This document shows, in pieces, positions 10,369 through 19,046 of a DNA stretch of 64,000 bases; within the stretch, counting starts at the first letter, position 1; the number at the start of each line of letters is the position of its first letter. The notes beneath the pieces are model-generated. The model was not told the origin of the DNA and did not search any database. It worked only from the letters and a program-made list of their open reading frames with translations. The position numbers and the translations under genes were made by a program. This stretch comes from an uncultured Eubacteriales bacterium (lineage in GTDB: Bacteria; Bacillota; Clostridia; Christensenellales; Aristaeellaceae): contig CADAQF010000003.1 in NCBI GenBank assembly GCA_902790015.1, positions 124,001 to 188,000 of the forward strand, read 5' to 3'.

Positions 10369-11322
10369 TCAGTCGTTGGAGAATTTCTTTTCGGAGCTGA
10401 ACTGGATGATGGTGATCGCCAAAACGATTACCAGCAGCACCATGGAGATGGCGCTGGCCTGTCCGTAACGGATCTTTGTGAAAGCTTCATCGTAGATGTA
10501 GGTGACAAGCATCTTGGTGGAGCGGCCGGGCCCGCCGTCGGTCATAATCGCCACGACGTCATAGATCTTGAAGCAGGAAATGATCATCATGATGGATACG
10601 AAAAAGGTGGTGGGCCGAAGCTGCGGCAGGGTCACGTGGGTGAACTGCTGCCATTTGTTGGCGCCGTCTACTGTGGCGGCCTCGGTAAGCTCCCTGGGAA
10701 CGCCCTGCAGGGCGGCCAGATAGATGACCATATAGTAGCCCATATTGCGCCAGACGCTCACCAGTATGATGGACCATATGGCCATCGTGCTGTCCGCCGT
10801 CCAGGATTTGTTGAAAGTGCCTCCCAGCGCCATGATGATCTGGTTGACAGGCCCGTCCTTCATCAGCATGAAGGACCAGCATACGCAGATGGCCACCATG
10901 GAGGCGACGTAGGGGAAGAAAAAGACGGCCCTGAATACGACGGCGCCCCTGATTTTATTCAGCAGCATGGCCAGAGCCAAAGCGCAGACGATGGTCAGCG
11001 GCACGGTAATCAGCGTGTAGGTCACCGTGTTTTTGAGGGCGATGCCCAGGTCGACACGGGAAAAGAAATAGCCCAGCCCCTTTTCGGCGATCTTTTTCAC
11101 GTTGAATATGGTGGCGTAGTTCTCCAGCCCGACGAACCTGAGCCGGGAAATATCCCCGCCGTTCCACTCGAAAAATGACAGGGCGATGGCGCAGATTACC
11201 GGAACCAGCGTAAATATGGCGAACCCCAGAAAATTGGGCGCCAGGAAAGAATAGGCGATCAGTGTATTCTTTCGCGCCAGCTTGCCCATTTTGACCCGGG
11301 CGCGTTTTTCATCCGTTTTCAT
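10369..11322 (-). CDS. Carbohydrate ABC transporter permease (MalF type)
   Basis: A 317-residue permease with a charged cytoplasmic N-terminus, then the characteristic first segment LIAYSFLAPNFLGFAIFTLVP and a second near residue 95. The EAA motif is at about residue 215 (EAATVDGANKWQQFTHVTLP). It forms the membrane channel with the MalG-type partner downstream. A strong hairpin at 11504-11534 separates it from the binding-protein gene, so it is probably expressed at a lower level. Confidence 0.93.
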   Translation of the reverse strand: MKTDEKRARVKMGKLARKNTLIAYSFLAPNFLGFAIFTLVPVICAIALSFFEWNGGDISRLRFVGLENYATIFNVKKIAEKGLGYFFSRVDLGIALKNTVTYTLITVPLTIVCALALAMLLNKIRGAVVFRAVFFFPYVASMVAICVCWSFMLMKDGPVNQIIMALGGTFNKSWTADSTMAIWSIILVSVWRNMGYYMVIYLAALQGVPRELTEAATVDGANKWQQFTHVTLPQLRPTTFFVSIMMIISCFKIYDVVAIMTDGGPGRSTKMLVTYIYDEAFTKIRYGQASAISMVLLVIVLAITIIQFSSEKKFSND

Positions 11323-11503
11323 CAGGTGTTATTTCCTTTTCTTTGATATTGTCTGATTGATGTCCTGTGATTAATGCGCGTCTGACGGACAAATGATCTA
11401 TAGGACCGGGTGAGACGTCCTTGGGAAAACCTCCGGGATACGGTGAGGCGGCTTGCGCGGAAGACGCCGGCGGACGTTGTATGAATCAGATGAAAACCAG
11501 TAT

Positions 11504-11534
11504 AAAAGCAGGGAAGGCAAGCTGCCTTCCCTGC
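11504..11534 (-). terminator. Partial terminator between binding-protein and permease genes
   Basis: A perfect 12-bp stem (11508-11519 against 11523-11534) with a 3-base loop; on the minus strand it is followed by TTTTAT. It lies after the binding-protein gene and before the permeases. The hairpin probably lets some transcripts through and gives excess binding protein. The rest of 11323-11569 shows no gene. Confidence 0.75.
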
Positions 11535-11569
11535 CTCTTTATGTGTGAGATTGCTGCAGGATTCAGTGC

Positions 11570-12811
11570 TTATTGAAACAGCTCCGCCACGCGTTCGTTC
11601 ATTTCCTCGATGCCTTCTTCGGGAGTGATCTCGCGGGCCATGATGTTGCTGTGCTCTTCGTTGACGATGGTCTTGATGTCAGCGACCTTTTCGGCAACCG
11701 GCCATTCCATCCCGACGAAGGAGGGAATCAGCGCGCCCTTGCTGGTGTCGTCAGTCGGGAAACCGTCCACAGCGGCCATGGCGGCGGCGACAGTTTCAGA
11801 GACGTAAGCGGGACGGGCGCCCACGGAAGCGGTGGCAGCAGCGCCTTCCTCGCCGCCCAGCCAGGAGATATAGTCCCAGGCCAGATCCTTGTTGGCACTC
11901 TTGGCGTTGATCATGGCGCCGGTCAGGTTGCCGAAGGAAGAGCCGGCCTTAACGCCCTCAGCGTGCGGTACTGCGGCGATGCCCCAGTTGAAGTTGCAGG
12001 TACCTTCCTTGTTATAGTTGATCAGAGTGGACACATACCAGTAACCCATGGGCATCATGGCAATATTGCCGTTGGCGAAAGCCGCGCTGTAGTGCAGGCC
12101 GGAGGCTTTCAGCTCAGCGTAGGCCATGCAGGCGCCGGCGTCTTCCAGCTTCTGATACAGCTGGTAGAAGTACAGCAGATCGTCATAATTCTTGTCGGCC
12201 AGGGTGTTGACGCCGTCGGCCACGGTCCAGTTGGCCACGGCGGACAGCCAGGTGTGATAGTGGGTGCCGTAAACGCCGTCGCCGGTCATCTTGAGCGCCA
12301 GGTCAGCGTATTCGTCCCAGGTCATGTCGTTGGTGGGATAGGGTTGGCCGGCCTTGTCAAACAGGTCCTTGTTGTAATACAGCACCCAGAAATCGGAACG
12401 GAATGGCACGGCGTACAGCTCTCCGTCCACGCTGTAGTTGACCTCAGTGCCGACGAAGCCGGACAGATCATAGCCGGTCTTTTCGACGTAGGCGTTCAGG
12501 GGCTCAGCAAAGCCCTGGCTCTGCCACTTAATGATGTCGTCGAGTTCCTTGACCATATAGATGTCGCTGGTGTCGTTGCCTTCCAGCATCGTGGTGGACT
12601 TGATGGGGTAATCCTGGCTGGCGACGTCGACGTACTCAATAACGACGCCGGGATGAGAAGCTTCATAGGCTTCCTTCTGAGCGATCAGGTAAGGGGTAGT
12701 GGTGGCGTCCCACGTGACGACAGTCAGCGTCTGGGTCGCTTCGGCGGAGGCAAAGCTGACACAGGAAATCAGCAGCATGGCCGCCAAAGTCAGGGCTAGC
12801 GTTTTTTTCAT
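11570..12811 (-). CDS. Extracellular solute-binding protein, family 1 (sugar ABC importer)
   Basis: A 413-residue secreted binding protein. Residues 1-23 form a signal peptide (MKKTLALTLAAMLLISCVSF, then ASAEA). LISC could pass as a weak lipobox, but an A-x-A cleavage site follows directly, so lipoprotein status is doubtful. The mature part has the family layout: TLTVVTWDATTTPYL at the start, YAVPFRSDFWVLYYNKDLF near residue 125, and WDYISWLGGEEGA near residue 325. ATG 12811 was chosen for its AGGAGG 6-12 bases upstream and the signal peptide, although the frame extends further. First gene of the uronate locus, driven by a consensus promoter (12909-12936) flanked by two operators. Confidence 0.92.
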   Translation of the reverse strand: MKKTLALTLAAMLLISCVSFASAEATQTLTVVTWDATTTPYLIAQKEAYEASHPGVVIEYVDVASQDYPIKSTTMLEGNDTSDIYMVKELDDIIKWQSQGFAEPLNAYVEKTGYDLSGFVGTEVNYSVDGELYAVPFRSDFWVLYYNKDLFDKAGQPYPTNDMTWDEYADLALKMTGDGVYGTHYHTWLSAVANWTVADGVNTLADKNYDDLLYFYQLYQKLEDAGACMAYAELKASGLHYSAAFANGNIAMMPMGYWYVSTLINYNKEGTCNFNWGIAAVPHAEGVKAGSSFGNLTGAMINAKSANKDLAWDYISWLGGEEGAAATASVGARPAYVSETVAAAMAAVDGFPTDDTSKGALIPSFVGMEWPVAEKVADIKTIVNEEHSNIMAREITPEEGIEEMNERVAELFQ

Positions 12812-12863
12812 GAGTGGATTCCTCCTTTTTATTTTTACCGGAACGACGTCCGCTCCGGTAATA

Positions 12864-12875
12864 TGTAAATTTACA
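12864..12875. promoter_or_regulatory. LacI-type operator O1
   Basis: The perfect palindrome TGTAAATTTACA lies about 27-38 bases downstream of the predicted transcription start of the binding-protein gene. An identical 12-mer is at 12989-13000. Together with the adjacent LacI gene at 13069 this marks it as a probable operator. Confidence 0.75.
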
Positions 12876-12908
12876 ATGGATATAAACCTTACTTGCTTTT
12901 CATCCCCT

Positions 12909-12936
12909 ATTATATCCCATTTGATACAATTGTCAA
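12909..12936 (-). promoter_or_regulatory. Sigma-70 type promoter of the polysaccharide operon
   Basis: On the minus strand TTGACA (12936-12931) and TATAAT (12914-12909) are separated by 16 bases. Both hexamers match consensus. Transcription would start near 12902 and run into the binding-protein gene. Confidence 0.85.
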
Positions 12937-12988
12937 TAGGCAAAATAGAAGATTTACGCAGAAAAAATGAAAATATTATGAAAAACAG

Positions 12989-13000
12989 TGTAAATTTACA
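12989..13000. promoter_or_regulatory. LacI-type operator O2
   Basis: This second exact copy of TGTAAATTTACA starts 125 bases from the first, close to 12 helical turns. It lies upstream of the -35 boxes of both the binding-protein promoter and the regulator promoter. The spacing would allow a repression loop around the operon promoter. Confidence 0.75.
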
Positions 13001-13010
13001 TGAATGGTAC

Positions 13011-13039
13011 TTGTCATCAGCGAGCCGCCGTGTTATGAT
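13011..13039 (+). promoter_or_regulatory. Promoter of the LacI regulator gene
   Basis: TTGTCA (13011-13016) and TATGAT (13034-13039) are separated by 17 bases. They sit 10 bases downstream of operator O2 and 30 bases before the GTG start at 13069, so autoregulation is possible. Confidence 0.7.
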
Positions 13040-13068
13040 AAGACAGTAAAGAAAGAGAGGCGGTCAAA

Positions 13069-14130
13069 GTGCGCGATAAGGCGACGAGCATTCACGACGT
13101 GGCGCAGCGGGCAGGCGTTTCCATTGCTACGGTGTCCCGCGTTCTTTCGGGCGGAAGCGCCTCTCCTGAGGCGCGGCAAAAGGTGGAGCAGGCCGTAAGG
13201 GAGCTCGCATACCGGCCCACGCAGGGCAAAACGGGGGCCAGAATCGGCGGGAGCCGCAGCCTGGTATTCGTTTTTTCCGCGCAGACCAGCCCCTATTACG
13301 CCGCCATGTGCCAGGGGGCGACCGCCGAGGCTGCCCGCAGCGGCTACCGCGCGGTGCTGCTCAGCTACCCGGAGGGCACGGGCTGTGAAACGGTGACCAA
13401 CGACCTGCTGGAGATACAGCCCGCCGGGGCGCTGCTGGCCGGGTTTGCCGTTGAAAGCGCCGCCTCGCAGGACACGACCCGGGCGTGCCTCAGGCGTCTG
13501 CAGCAGGCTATGCCGCTGGTGGCCATCGGCCCGCCGATCGAAGGCATCGAATGCGCCAGGCTTTCCAGCGACCCTTCTCAGTGCGTCCGCAAAAGCATGG
13601 CGCATCTGGCCATGCTGGGCCACCGCAGGATCGCCTTCGTCGGCGGGGACCGCAGCGCCCGCTTCAGCGTGATCCGCGAAAACGCCTATTACGAGGAAGT
13701 CAGGCGGCTGAACTGCGTGGAGGATCCTTCCTATGTCATGCTGACCGGCTGCGACGCGCCGGCGGGGGAACTGGGGGCCAGCATCCTGCTGGGCAATCAC
13801 CGGGCGAAGGATTACCCGACCGCTATTTTCGCCATCAACGATACTGTGGCGCTGGGCGTGTCCCGGCAATTGCGCCGGGCGGGGCTCAGGATACCGGAGG
13901 ATATCGCGCTGGTGGGCTGTGACAACGCCTTTTTTGCCCCGTTCATGACGCCGTCGCTGACCACGGTGGACCTGCATCCTTACGAGCACGGGCGCTCCGC
14001 CGTGGCGGAGCTGGTCATGTCCATCAACGCGGGCCAGCCCATTTCCTTTAATCAGTCCTACGAAAGCAGTCTGATCGTCCGCGAAAGCTGCGGCGCGGCG
14101 CTGGGCGTAAGAGATTTTGGACAGCAGTGA
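13069..14130 (+). CDS. LacI family transcriptional regulator
   Basis: A 353-residue regulator with an N-terminal helix-turn-helix (residues 7-28, IHDVAQRAGVSIATVSRVLSGG) and hinge, followed by a periplasmic-binding-protein-like sensor domain (HLAMLGHRRIAFVGGD near residue 180; ALVGCDNAFFAPFMTPSLTT near residue 280). The start is GTG at 13069 after AGAGAGG, with its own promoter upstream. It is divergent from the uronate polysaccharide operon and probably represses it through the two TGTAAATTTACA sites, released by a sugar from the pathway. The effector is unknown. Confidence 0.92.
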   Translation: MRDKATSIHDVAQRAGVSIATVSRVLSGGSASPEARQKVEQAVRELAYRPTQGKTGARIGGSRSLVFVFSAQTSPYYAAMCQGATAEAARSGYRAVLLSYPEGTGCETVTNDLLEIQPAGALLAGFAVESAASQDTTRACLRRLQQAMPLVAIGPPIEGIECARLSSDPSQCVRKSMAHLAMLGHRRIAFVGGDRSARFSVIRENAYYEEVRRLNCVEDPSYVMLTGCDAPAGELGASILLGNHRAKDYPTAIFAINDTVALGVSRQLRRAGLRIPEDIALVGCDNAFFAPFMTPSLTTVDLHPYEHGRSAVAELVMSINAGQPISFNQSYESSLIVRESCGAALGVRDFGQQ

Positions 14131-14180
14131 ACCGGCCGCCGCTTCGGCGGCTGAGGCAAAAACACACAGGAGGCAGGAAG

Positions 14181-14795
14181 ATGAATCAAAAGGAAAGAAT
14201 GCTGGCTGGACTTCCCTACAAACCTTGGCTGGACGGACTGAGTGAAGAACGCCTTGAAAACAAGAAACGGGTCTACGAGTTTAACCGTCTTTCTCCGGAG
14301 GCCGTAGAGGAACAGGACCGGCTGATCCGGGAAATCCTTGGAAAGACCGGGGACAGCGTTCATATCGAGGCGCCCTTTCACTGCGATTATGGCTACAATA
14401 TCGAAGTGGGGGAAAATTTCTTCGCCAATTTTAATCTGACCATACTGGACGTGAGCACGGTGCAGATCGGCAAAAACGCGCAGATCGGCCCGAATGTGTC
14501 CATATATACAGCAGGACATCCCGTTCATCCGGATTCCCGGAATTCAGGCTACGAATACGGCATTCCCGTTACCATCGGCGACAACGTATGGATCGGCGGC
14601 AACGTCATCATCCTGCCGGGCGTAACCATAGGGAACAACGCCGTCATCGGCGCCGGCAGCGTCGTCACCAAAGATATACCCGACAGCGTGATCGCTGCCG
14701 GCGATCCCTGCCGGATTATCAGGGAGATCACGGAAGCGGACAGGGATTTCTACTTTAAGGAAAGGAAATTTGACGTGGACGACTACCGCGGCTGA
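14181..14795 (+). CDS. Sugar O-acetyltransferase (maltose/galactoside acetyltransferase family)
   Basis: A 204-residue left-handed beta-helix hexapeptide transferase that acetylates sugars with acetyl-CoA. The N-terminus (QKERMLAGLPYKPWLDGLSEER) is the Mac domain; hexapeptide repeats occupy residues about 85-185. The catalytic histidine is in YTAGHPVHPDSR near residue 115, and IGDNVWIGGNVIILPGVTIG is the family signature. ATG 14181 has AGGAGG upstream; an in-frame GTG at 14127 overlapping the regulator stop lacks such a site. It may be co-transcribed with the LacI gene. Confidence 0.9.
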   Translation: MNQKERMLAGLPYKPWLDGLSEERLENKKRVYEFNRLSPEAVEEQDRLIREILGKTGDSVHIEAPFHCDYGYNIEVGENFFANFNLTILDVSTVQIGKNAQIGPNVSIYTAGHPVHPDSRNSGYEYGIPVTIGDNVWIGGNVIILPGVTIGNNAVIGAGSVVTKDIPDSVIAAGDPCRIIREITEADRDFYFKERKFDVDDYRG

Positions 14796-14823
14796 AGCGG
14801 AGCCTTTTGTCATCAATACAGCC

Positions 14824-14863
14824 AAACAGCCGCCCGGGACGCGTATGGTCCGGGGCGGCTGTT
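14824..14863. terminator. Bidirectional terminator-like hairpin
   Basis: The inverted repeat AAACAGCCGCCC...GGGCGGCTGTTT lies between two convergent genes. The stem is about 16 bp with one bulge and ends in TTT on both strands, so it could stop transcription from either side. Confidence 0.65.
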
Positions 14864-14888
14864 TGATCGTGTATGCGGGCGGACGCTG

Positions 14889-17741
14889 TCAATAAGCGTT
14901 CATCGCCTGCTGGACGTAGGACATGGCCTCGGCCAAAGCGTCCGCGCCGGCGTTGGCGTTCAGCTGCATGACCAGGTTCTGTATGGCGGTATAGAGGGAA
15001 TAATAGCTGTCGCTTCCTGCGGGCAGCTGACTCAGTCGGCCCGTGGCGCTGATGATCAGGGACTGGGCGCTGTCCCTCAGCGCGTCCAGGGACATTTCGC
15101 CGTCCTGCGGTTCATCATCGGTGGTGATCTGCGCGGGATACGTCCACCCGCCTTCATACGCATAGGGATCTTCGGTGACGGAAGGAGCGGGCGTCTGCGG
15201 GGCGGTATGCCAGGTGCAGGTACGGCTCCCGCTTACGGTGACGCCCAGATAATCCTCCAATACTCCCTGATATTCGGTGCCTATGAATTTTTCCAGGGGA
15301 TGCCCGTGGGGCAGGGAGATGACGCCGCTGGTCTCAGTATGGGGGCAGTAGGGCCCGGCCAGCATGCCGGATTCGGAGCAGATGACCTGCTGCACATGCA
15401 GCTGGCAGGTGACGCGGGGCAGGCTGTCCGCCGGCCACCAGTCGGTGTGCGTGCCGTAGCCCATATGGTCGGACAGGCAGGCGTCCGTGGCCAGCTGGCC
15501 GGAAACGGCGCAGGTGGTCACCTTCACCAGCCCGTAGTCTTCCGCCGTGCCCTGCAGGATATCCCGGTTTTTAAGGCCCTTGTCCGTATGCACGCGGCTC
15601 ATGAAGGCCTGCCACAGCCGGGCGGCGCTGTTGCCGCCGGTGGTCTTGGAGGAGAGAGGCTTATAGTTGTCATGGCCGATCCACACCGTGCCGCAGTACC
15701 AGCCGGTAAGGCCGGCAAAAAACACGCCGCGCTGGTCTGAGTTGGTGCCTGTCTTGCCGGCGGCCGTCTGCCCGGATATTTTGGCGGCGGTGCCGGTGCC
15801 GGACGAAACGACGTCCTTGAGCATATCGACAGTCAGCCAGGCGGTGGAGGGCTTGAACACCTGCCGCTGGGTCTGATTGGCCGCGCTGTCGTAAAGCAGA
15901 CGGCCGTCGCTGTCCAATAGCTGCCTGAAGGTGATGGGGGAACGGTAGACTCCGCCGTTTCCCAGGGCGCCGAAGGCCATGGCCATCTCCATGCAGCTCA
16001 GGCCGCTGGAACCCAGCGCCAGCCCGAACGGCGTCTTGTTGATATGCTCGGGTGATACGCCCAGCCTGAGCAGGAAATCGTAGGAACGATCGACCCCGAT
16101 GAAATTCATCAGCGCATAGGCTGCGGCGGTATTGTCGCTGCGGGTCAGAGCGGCGCGCAGGGTCTCGGGTCCCCGGTAGGAGCTGCCGCCGTAGTTTTTG
16201 GGCCAGGTGTCCTCCCCGCTGCTGCCGCGCCAGCCGTTGACGGGCAGAGGCATATTGTTTACTATATCGGCGGCGCCGTGCCCCAGTTCGATCGCCGGGG
16301 CATAAACGGACAGGGGCTTGATGGAGGAGCCTACGGGCATGTTCATATCCGCCGCGCGGTTCAGTGTCTTGCGGCGGGTGGGCTTTGTGCGGGAGCCTAC
16401 GATGGCCTTCACCTCGCCGGTACGGTAATCGGTCACCACGGCCGCCGCCTGGGGCTGGACGATCTCCTCGTAGGTGCCGTCGGCGTTGCGGGCGCGGTAT
16501 ATGCCGTCCGCCGAGTCGTTGAGGGCGGGGTAATCGGTATAATTGTACAGGGTGTCCTCGACCGTCTGCTGGATATCGGTATCCAGCGCGAGGTTCACCT
16601 GATAGCCGCCGGTCCTCAGCTCGGAATCCATGCGGTTGCGGTTCTGGGAGGTGTTCTCCAGCCCGTTTATTTTAAGGAGGGCCTGGATGACGTCCCGGAT
16701 GGCGTATTCCACATAGTGGGTATAGGGGTAGATCTCGTTTCCTTCGGGAGACTCCCGGAGCAAGGACGCCGTGGCGGGATCCAGCGCCTCTTCGTACTGC
16801 TGGCGGGTGATGAACTGGTTTTCGTACATGCATTTGAGCACGTAATCGGTGCGCTGGTTGGTGATGGCGGGGTAATCGGTCGTATCGCTTTCCCGCAGGT
16901 AGAAGTTCCGCCGGGGGTTGTAGTAATACGGGTTGGTGGTGACTCCGGCCAGCATCGCGCACTCCCGAAGGGTCAGGTCAAAAAGGCTTTCCTTGCCGAA
17001 AAAGCCGGCCGCGGCGGTCTTGACGCCGTAATAGTTTTCGCCTAAATAGATGGTGTTCAGATAGCTTTCCAGGATCTGCTCCTTGGTGTAGCGTGTTTCC
17101 AGCTGCATGGCCAGATAGGCTTCCTGGATCTTGCGCTTGTAGCTCTGTTCGCTGGAAAGCAGGGTATTCTTGATCAGCTGCTGGGTGATGGTGGAACCGC
17201 CCTGCTGGGAGCCGGTCACGAAATTGCTGATAAAAGCGCCGGCGATGCGCTTCAGGTCCACTCCGTTGTGGGTATAGAACCGGGCGTCCTCCACGGCCAC
17301 AAAGGCGTTGCGGAGTATCAGCGGCATCGTGTCGATCGACACCATGACGCGGTTTTCGGTGCCCTTGTAATCGGTGATGCGGTTGCCGTCGGCGTCGCAG
17401 ATAAACGAGGTCTGCGCCTGTTCGCCGATCACGGTCAGATCCAGGTCGGGAGCGGTATCCATATAGGCGCGGGCCACGCCGACCACGGCGCCGACGCCTG
17501 CCAGCGCCAGCACCAGGACGGCTATCACCATCAGGCGGAAAGCGTTGATCAGCACCGCCAGCAGAAACGAGGGCTTCCGCTCCCGGGGCTTGAAAAGCGT
17601 CTTTCTTTGGGGAATGGCGCCGGAGGCTTCGGGCAGTACGTCCCAAAGCCCCTCCTCGCCGTATTCGGCTACGTATTCGTCATAATACTCGTCCAGCGGC
17701 AGATCCACCTGGGCCCCGGACGGTTCGTTTTCTTTTTTCAT
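14889..17741 (-). CDS. Penicillin-binding protein 1A-type transglycosylase/transpeptidase
   Basis: A 950-residue bifunctional peptidoglycan synthase. A cytoplasmic N-terminus of about 75 acidic residues precedes one transmembrane helix (LMVIAVLVLALAGVGAVVGV). The GT51 domain follows, with catalytic EDARFYTHNG and GGSTITQQLIKNTLL. The transpeptidase domain has SSIK (in PVGSSIKPLS), SDN (TRSDNTAAAY) and KTG (AGKTGTNSDQRG). The C-terminal 170 residues are threonine/proline-rich with cysteine pairs. ATG 17741 overlaps the upstream stop as ATGA, so I rejected the longer frame. Coupling to a C39-like peptidase gene is unusual. Confidence 0.93.
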   Translation of the reverse strand: MKKENEPSGAQVDLPLDEYYDEYVAEYGEEGLWDVLPEASGAIPQRKTLFKPRERKPSFLLAVLINAFRLMVIAVLVLALAGVGAVVGVARAYMDTAPDLDLTVIGEQAQTSFICDADGNRITDYKGTENRVMVSIDTMPLILRNAFVAVEDARFYTHNGVDLKRIAGAFISNFVTGSQQGGSTITQQLIKNTLLSSEQSYKRKIQEAYLAMQLETRYTKEQILESYLNTIYLGENYYGVKTAAAGFFGKESLFDLTLRECAMLAGVTTNPYYYNPRRNFYLRESDTTDYPAITNQRTDYVLKCMYENQFITRQQYEEALDPATASLLRESPEGNEIYPYTHYVEYAIRDVIQALLKINGLENTSQNRNRMDSELRTGGYQVNLALDTDIQQTVEDTLYNYTDYPALNDSADGIYRARNADGTYEEIVQPQAAAVVTDYRTGEVKAIVGSRTKPTRRKTLNRAADMNMPVGSSIKPLSVYAPAIELGHGAADIVNNMPLPVNGWRGSSGEDTWPKNYGGSSYRGPETLRAALTRSDNTAAAYALMNFIGVDRSYDFLLRLGVSPEHINKTPFGLALGSSGLSCMEMAMAFGALGNGGVYRSPITFRQLLDSDGRLLYDSAANQTQRQVFKPSTAWLTVDMLKDVVSSGTGTAAKISGQTAAGKTGTNSDQRGVFFAGLTGWYCGTVWIGHDNYKPLSSKTTGGNSAARLWQAFMSRVHTDKGLKNRDILQGTAEDYGLVKVTTCAVSGQLATDACLSDHMGYGTHTDWWPADSLPRVTCQLHVQQVICSESGMLAGPYCPHTETSGVISLPHGHPLEKFIGTEYQGVLEDYLGVTVSGSRTCTWHTAPQTPAPSVTEDPYAYEGGWTYPAQITTDDEPQDGEMSLDALRDSAQSLIISATGRLSQLPAGSDSYYSLYTAIQNLVMQLNANAGADALAEAMSYVQQAMNAY

Positions 17742-18550
17742 TCTTCCGTCAGCGCCTTTGTGATATAGCGGTAGGAAACGATGTAATCCATCATGCGCAG
17801 GGCCAGGTTGTCGCCGGCCTCCTCCGCCTTGGCCAGCGCCTTTTTGCCCAGCATGGACAGCGGAAGGCTGGACTCGCTCAGCCGCACGCAAGCGCCCTGG
17901 GGGGCGGGTACGGAGGAATCGCTGATCAGCAGGTCGGTCACCTCGCTGTTTTTCATGATATACCCCAGCAGCACCACCACATGGCGGTGGCCGTCCCCGT
18001 TCTGCTGGCCGGACTGGTTGAAATGGAGGATCACCCCGGCGCTGCCCCCGTATACGTCCAGCGCTTCCGCCAGGGTCTCCAGTTTGTTGTGACGCCTTTC
18101 GTCGGTCCTGAAGCCGTGGTTTTTAAGATTCGCGCTGTACTGCGCCATGTTGAAGCTTTGAAAATCCACCTGATAGCGGGTGGCCAGCTTGCCCCAGGCC
18201 ACATAGTTGACCCAGTTGCTGGCGCTGCGGATATCCCGGTTGTTGGCGGCGGTGACCTCCTGGCCGGATACCACCGCGCCCGTCAGGTTGGTGATGACGA
18301 CGGAGGCGCTGTGCAGCGCGCACGCGCCCGAAAGCGTGAGCCCGGTGTTCCCTTTATAGATGGGCTCTCCGGAATAATAGGAACTGGAAGCGGCCAGCCT
18401 GACCGTTTCCCCTTCTCGCAGGGTTACAAGCGGCATCAGTTCGTAGGTGGCGTCGGGCAGGAGTGTTTCCTCCGCCACGCTGGAAAACGCCAGCAGCAGA
18501 AGCGCAAGGCAGAGCCACTTTGAGGCGCGTTTTTGCAAAAAAAGCTTCAT
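17738..18550 (-). CDS. Secreted C39-like (papain-fold) cysteine peptidase family protein
   Basis: A 270-residue protein with a signal peptide (KWLCLALLLLAFSSVAEE). The fold assignment rests on a candidate cysteine in SGACALHSASVVITNLTG, NWVNYVAWGKLATRYQV in the middle, and a histidine in GDGHRHVVVLLGY followed by LLISDSS, matching the Cys-His-Asp order of C39-like peptidases. The cysteine is followed by ALHSAS rather than the usual GPTS/YVAS context, so activity is uncertain. ATG 18550 is preferred over TTG 18589 because GAGGA lies before it. It overlaps the PBP1A start by four bases, suggesting coordinated envelope function. Confidence 0.68.
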   Translation of the reverse strand: MKLFLQKRASKWLCLALLLLAFSSVAEETLLPDATYELMPLVTLREGETVRLAASSSYYSGEPIYKGNTGLTLSGACALHSASVVITNLTGAVVSGQEVTAANNRDIRSASNWVNYVAWGKLATRYQVDFQSFNMAQYSANLKNHGFRTDERRHNKLETLAEALDVYGGSAGVILHFNQSGQQNGDGHRHVVVLLGYIMKNSEVTDLLISDSSVPAPQGACVRLSESSLPLSMLGKKALAKAEEAGDNLALRMMDYIVSYRYITKALTEE

Positions 18551-19046
18551 GCAGATCCTCGTCAAAAAGGCATGTCGCCTGAATTTCAACCTTTCTTATT
18601 TCGCCCCGTCCCGCCGCTTTTCCTGCAAGGAATTGTAAATTTAATGGCTTTTCACGGAAAGACGGGAAAAAGGATAAAATGGAGGCTGGAGGAAAAATGA
18701 AGAAATGATCATCACGGCAGCTCTGCCGCTTCTGCGCCTGCCGAATAAGGAGATAGCTGAACCGCTGCAAATAAATGATCTAAGGGTACTCCCGTCAAGG
18801 GGCCAAAAAGCATACCGGCCAGGCGATGACCGCGTCTTTCAGGACATTTTCGGGGAACAGAAAAAAACTGAAAAAAGAATATCTTAAAAACCATTGATAT
18901 ATCAGAAAAAATGTTATTTCATGGAAAAGCAAATATTTCTTCCTTATTTTCTCTTGAAAGCTGTTTGCAGGTTTGCCGCTATAAACCTGATTTCAGTATT
19001 CATGTTCATCCTTTCTCTTGCATGGCTTGTAAAATGGGTTTGTTTT
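18551..19046. other. Gene-free stretch between divergently ending/starting minus-strand genes
   Basis: About 500 bases with no convincing gene; AT content is higher than in the flanks. GGAGGAAAAATGAAGAAATGA near 18685 gives only a three-codon frame. A 7-bp hairpin (CAGGTTT/AAACCTG) lies at 18967-18988. Two 60-residue frames overlap here on opposite strands without recognisable features. It must contain the promoter of the 17738-18550 gene and the 3' end of the permease transcript, but I see no clear boxes. Confidence 0.5.

Noticed and set aside
8899..11178. A 759-codon open frame on the plus strand
   Set aside because: It lies opposite the heparinase and permease genes, whose motifs are clear, and its translation is His/Gln/Asp/Gly-rich with no domain. 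It is a shadow of GC-rich codon usage.
18630..18642. TTGTAAATTTAA as a third operator for the first LacI protein
   Set aside because: It breaks the palindrome (TTAA instead of TTACA) and no sugar gene is next to it.
18685..18887. A ribosome site followed by ATG AAG AAA TGA and a 60-codon frame
   Set aside because: The first frame has only three codons and the second has no upstream ribosome site or homology I recognise. It could be a decayed gene, but nothing supports it.
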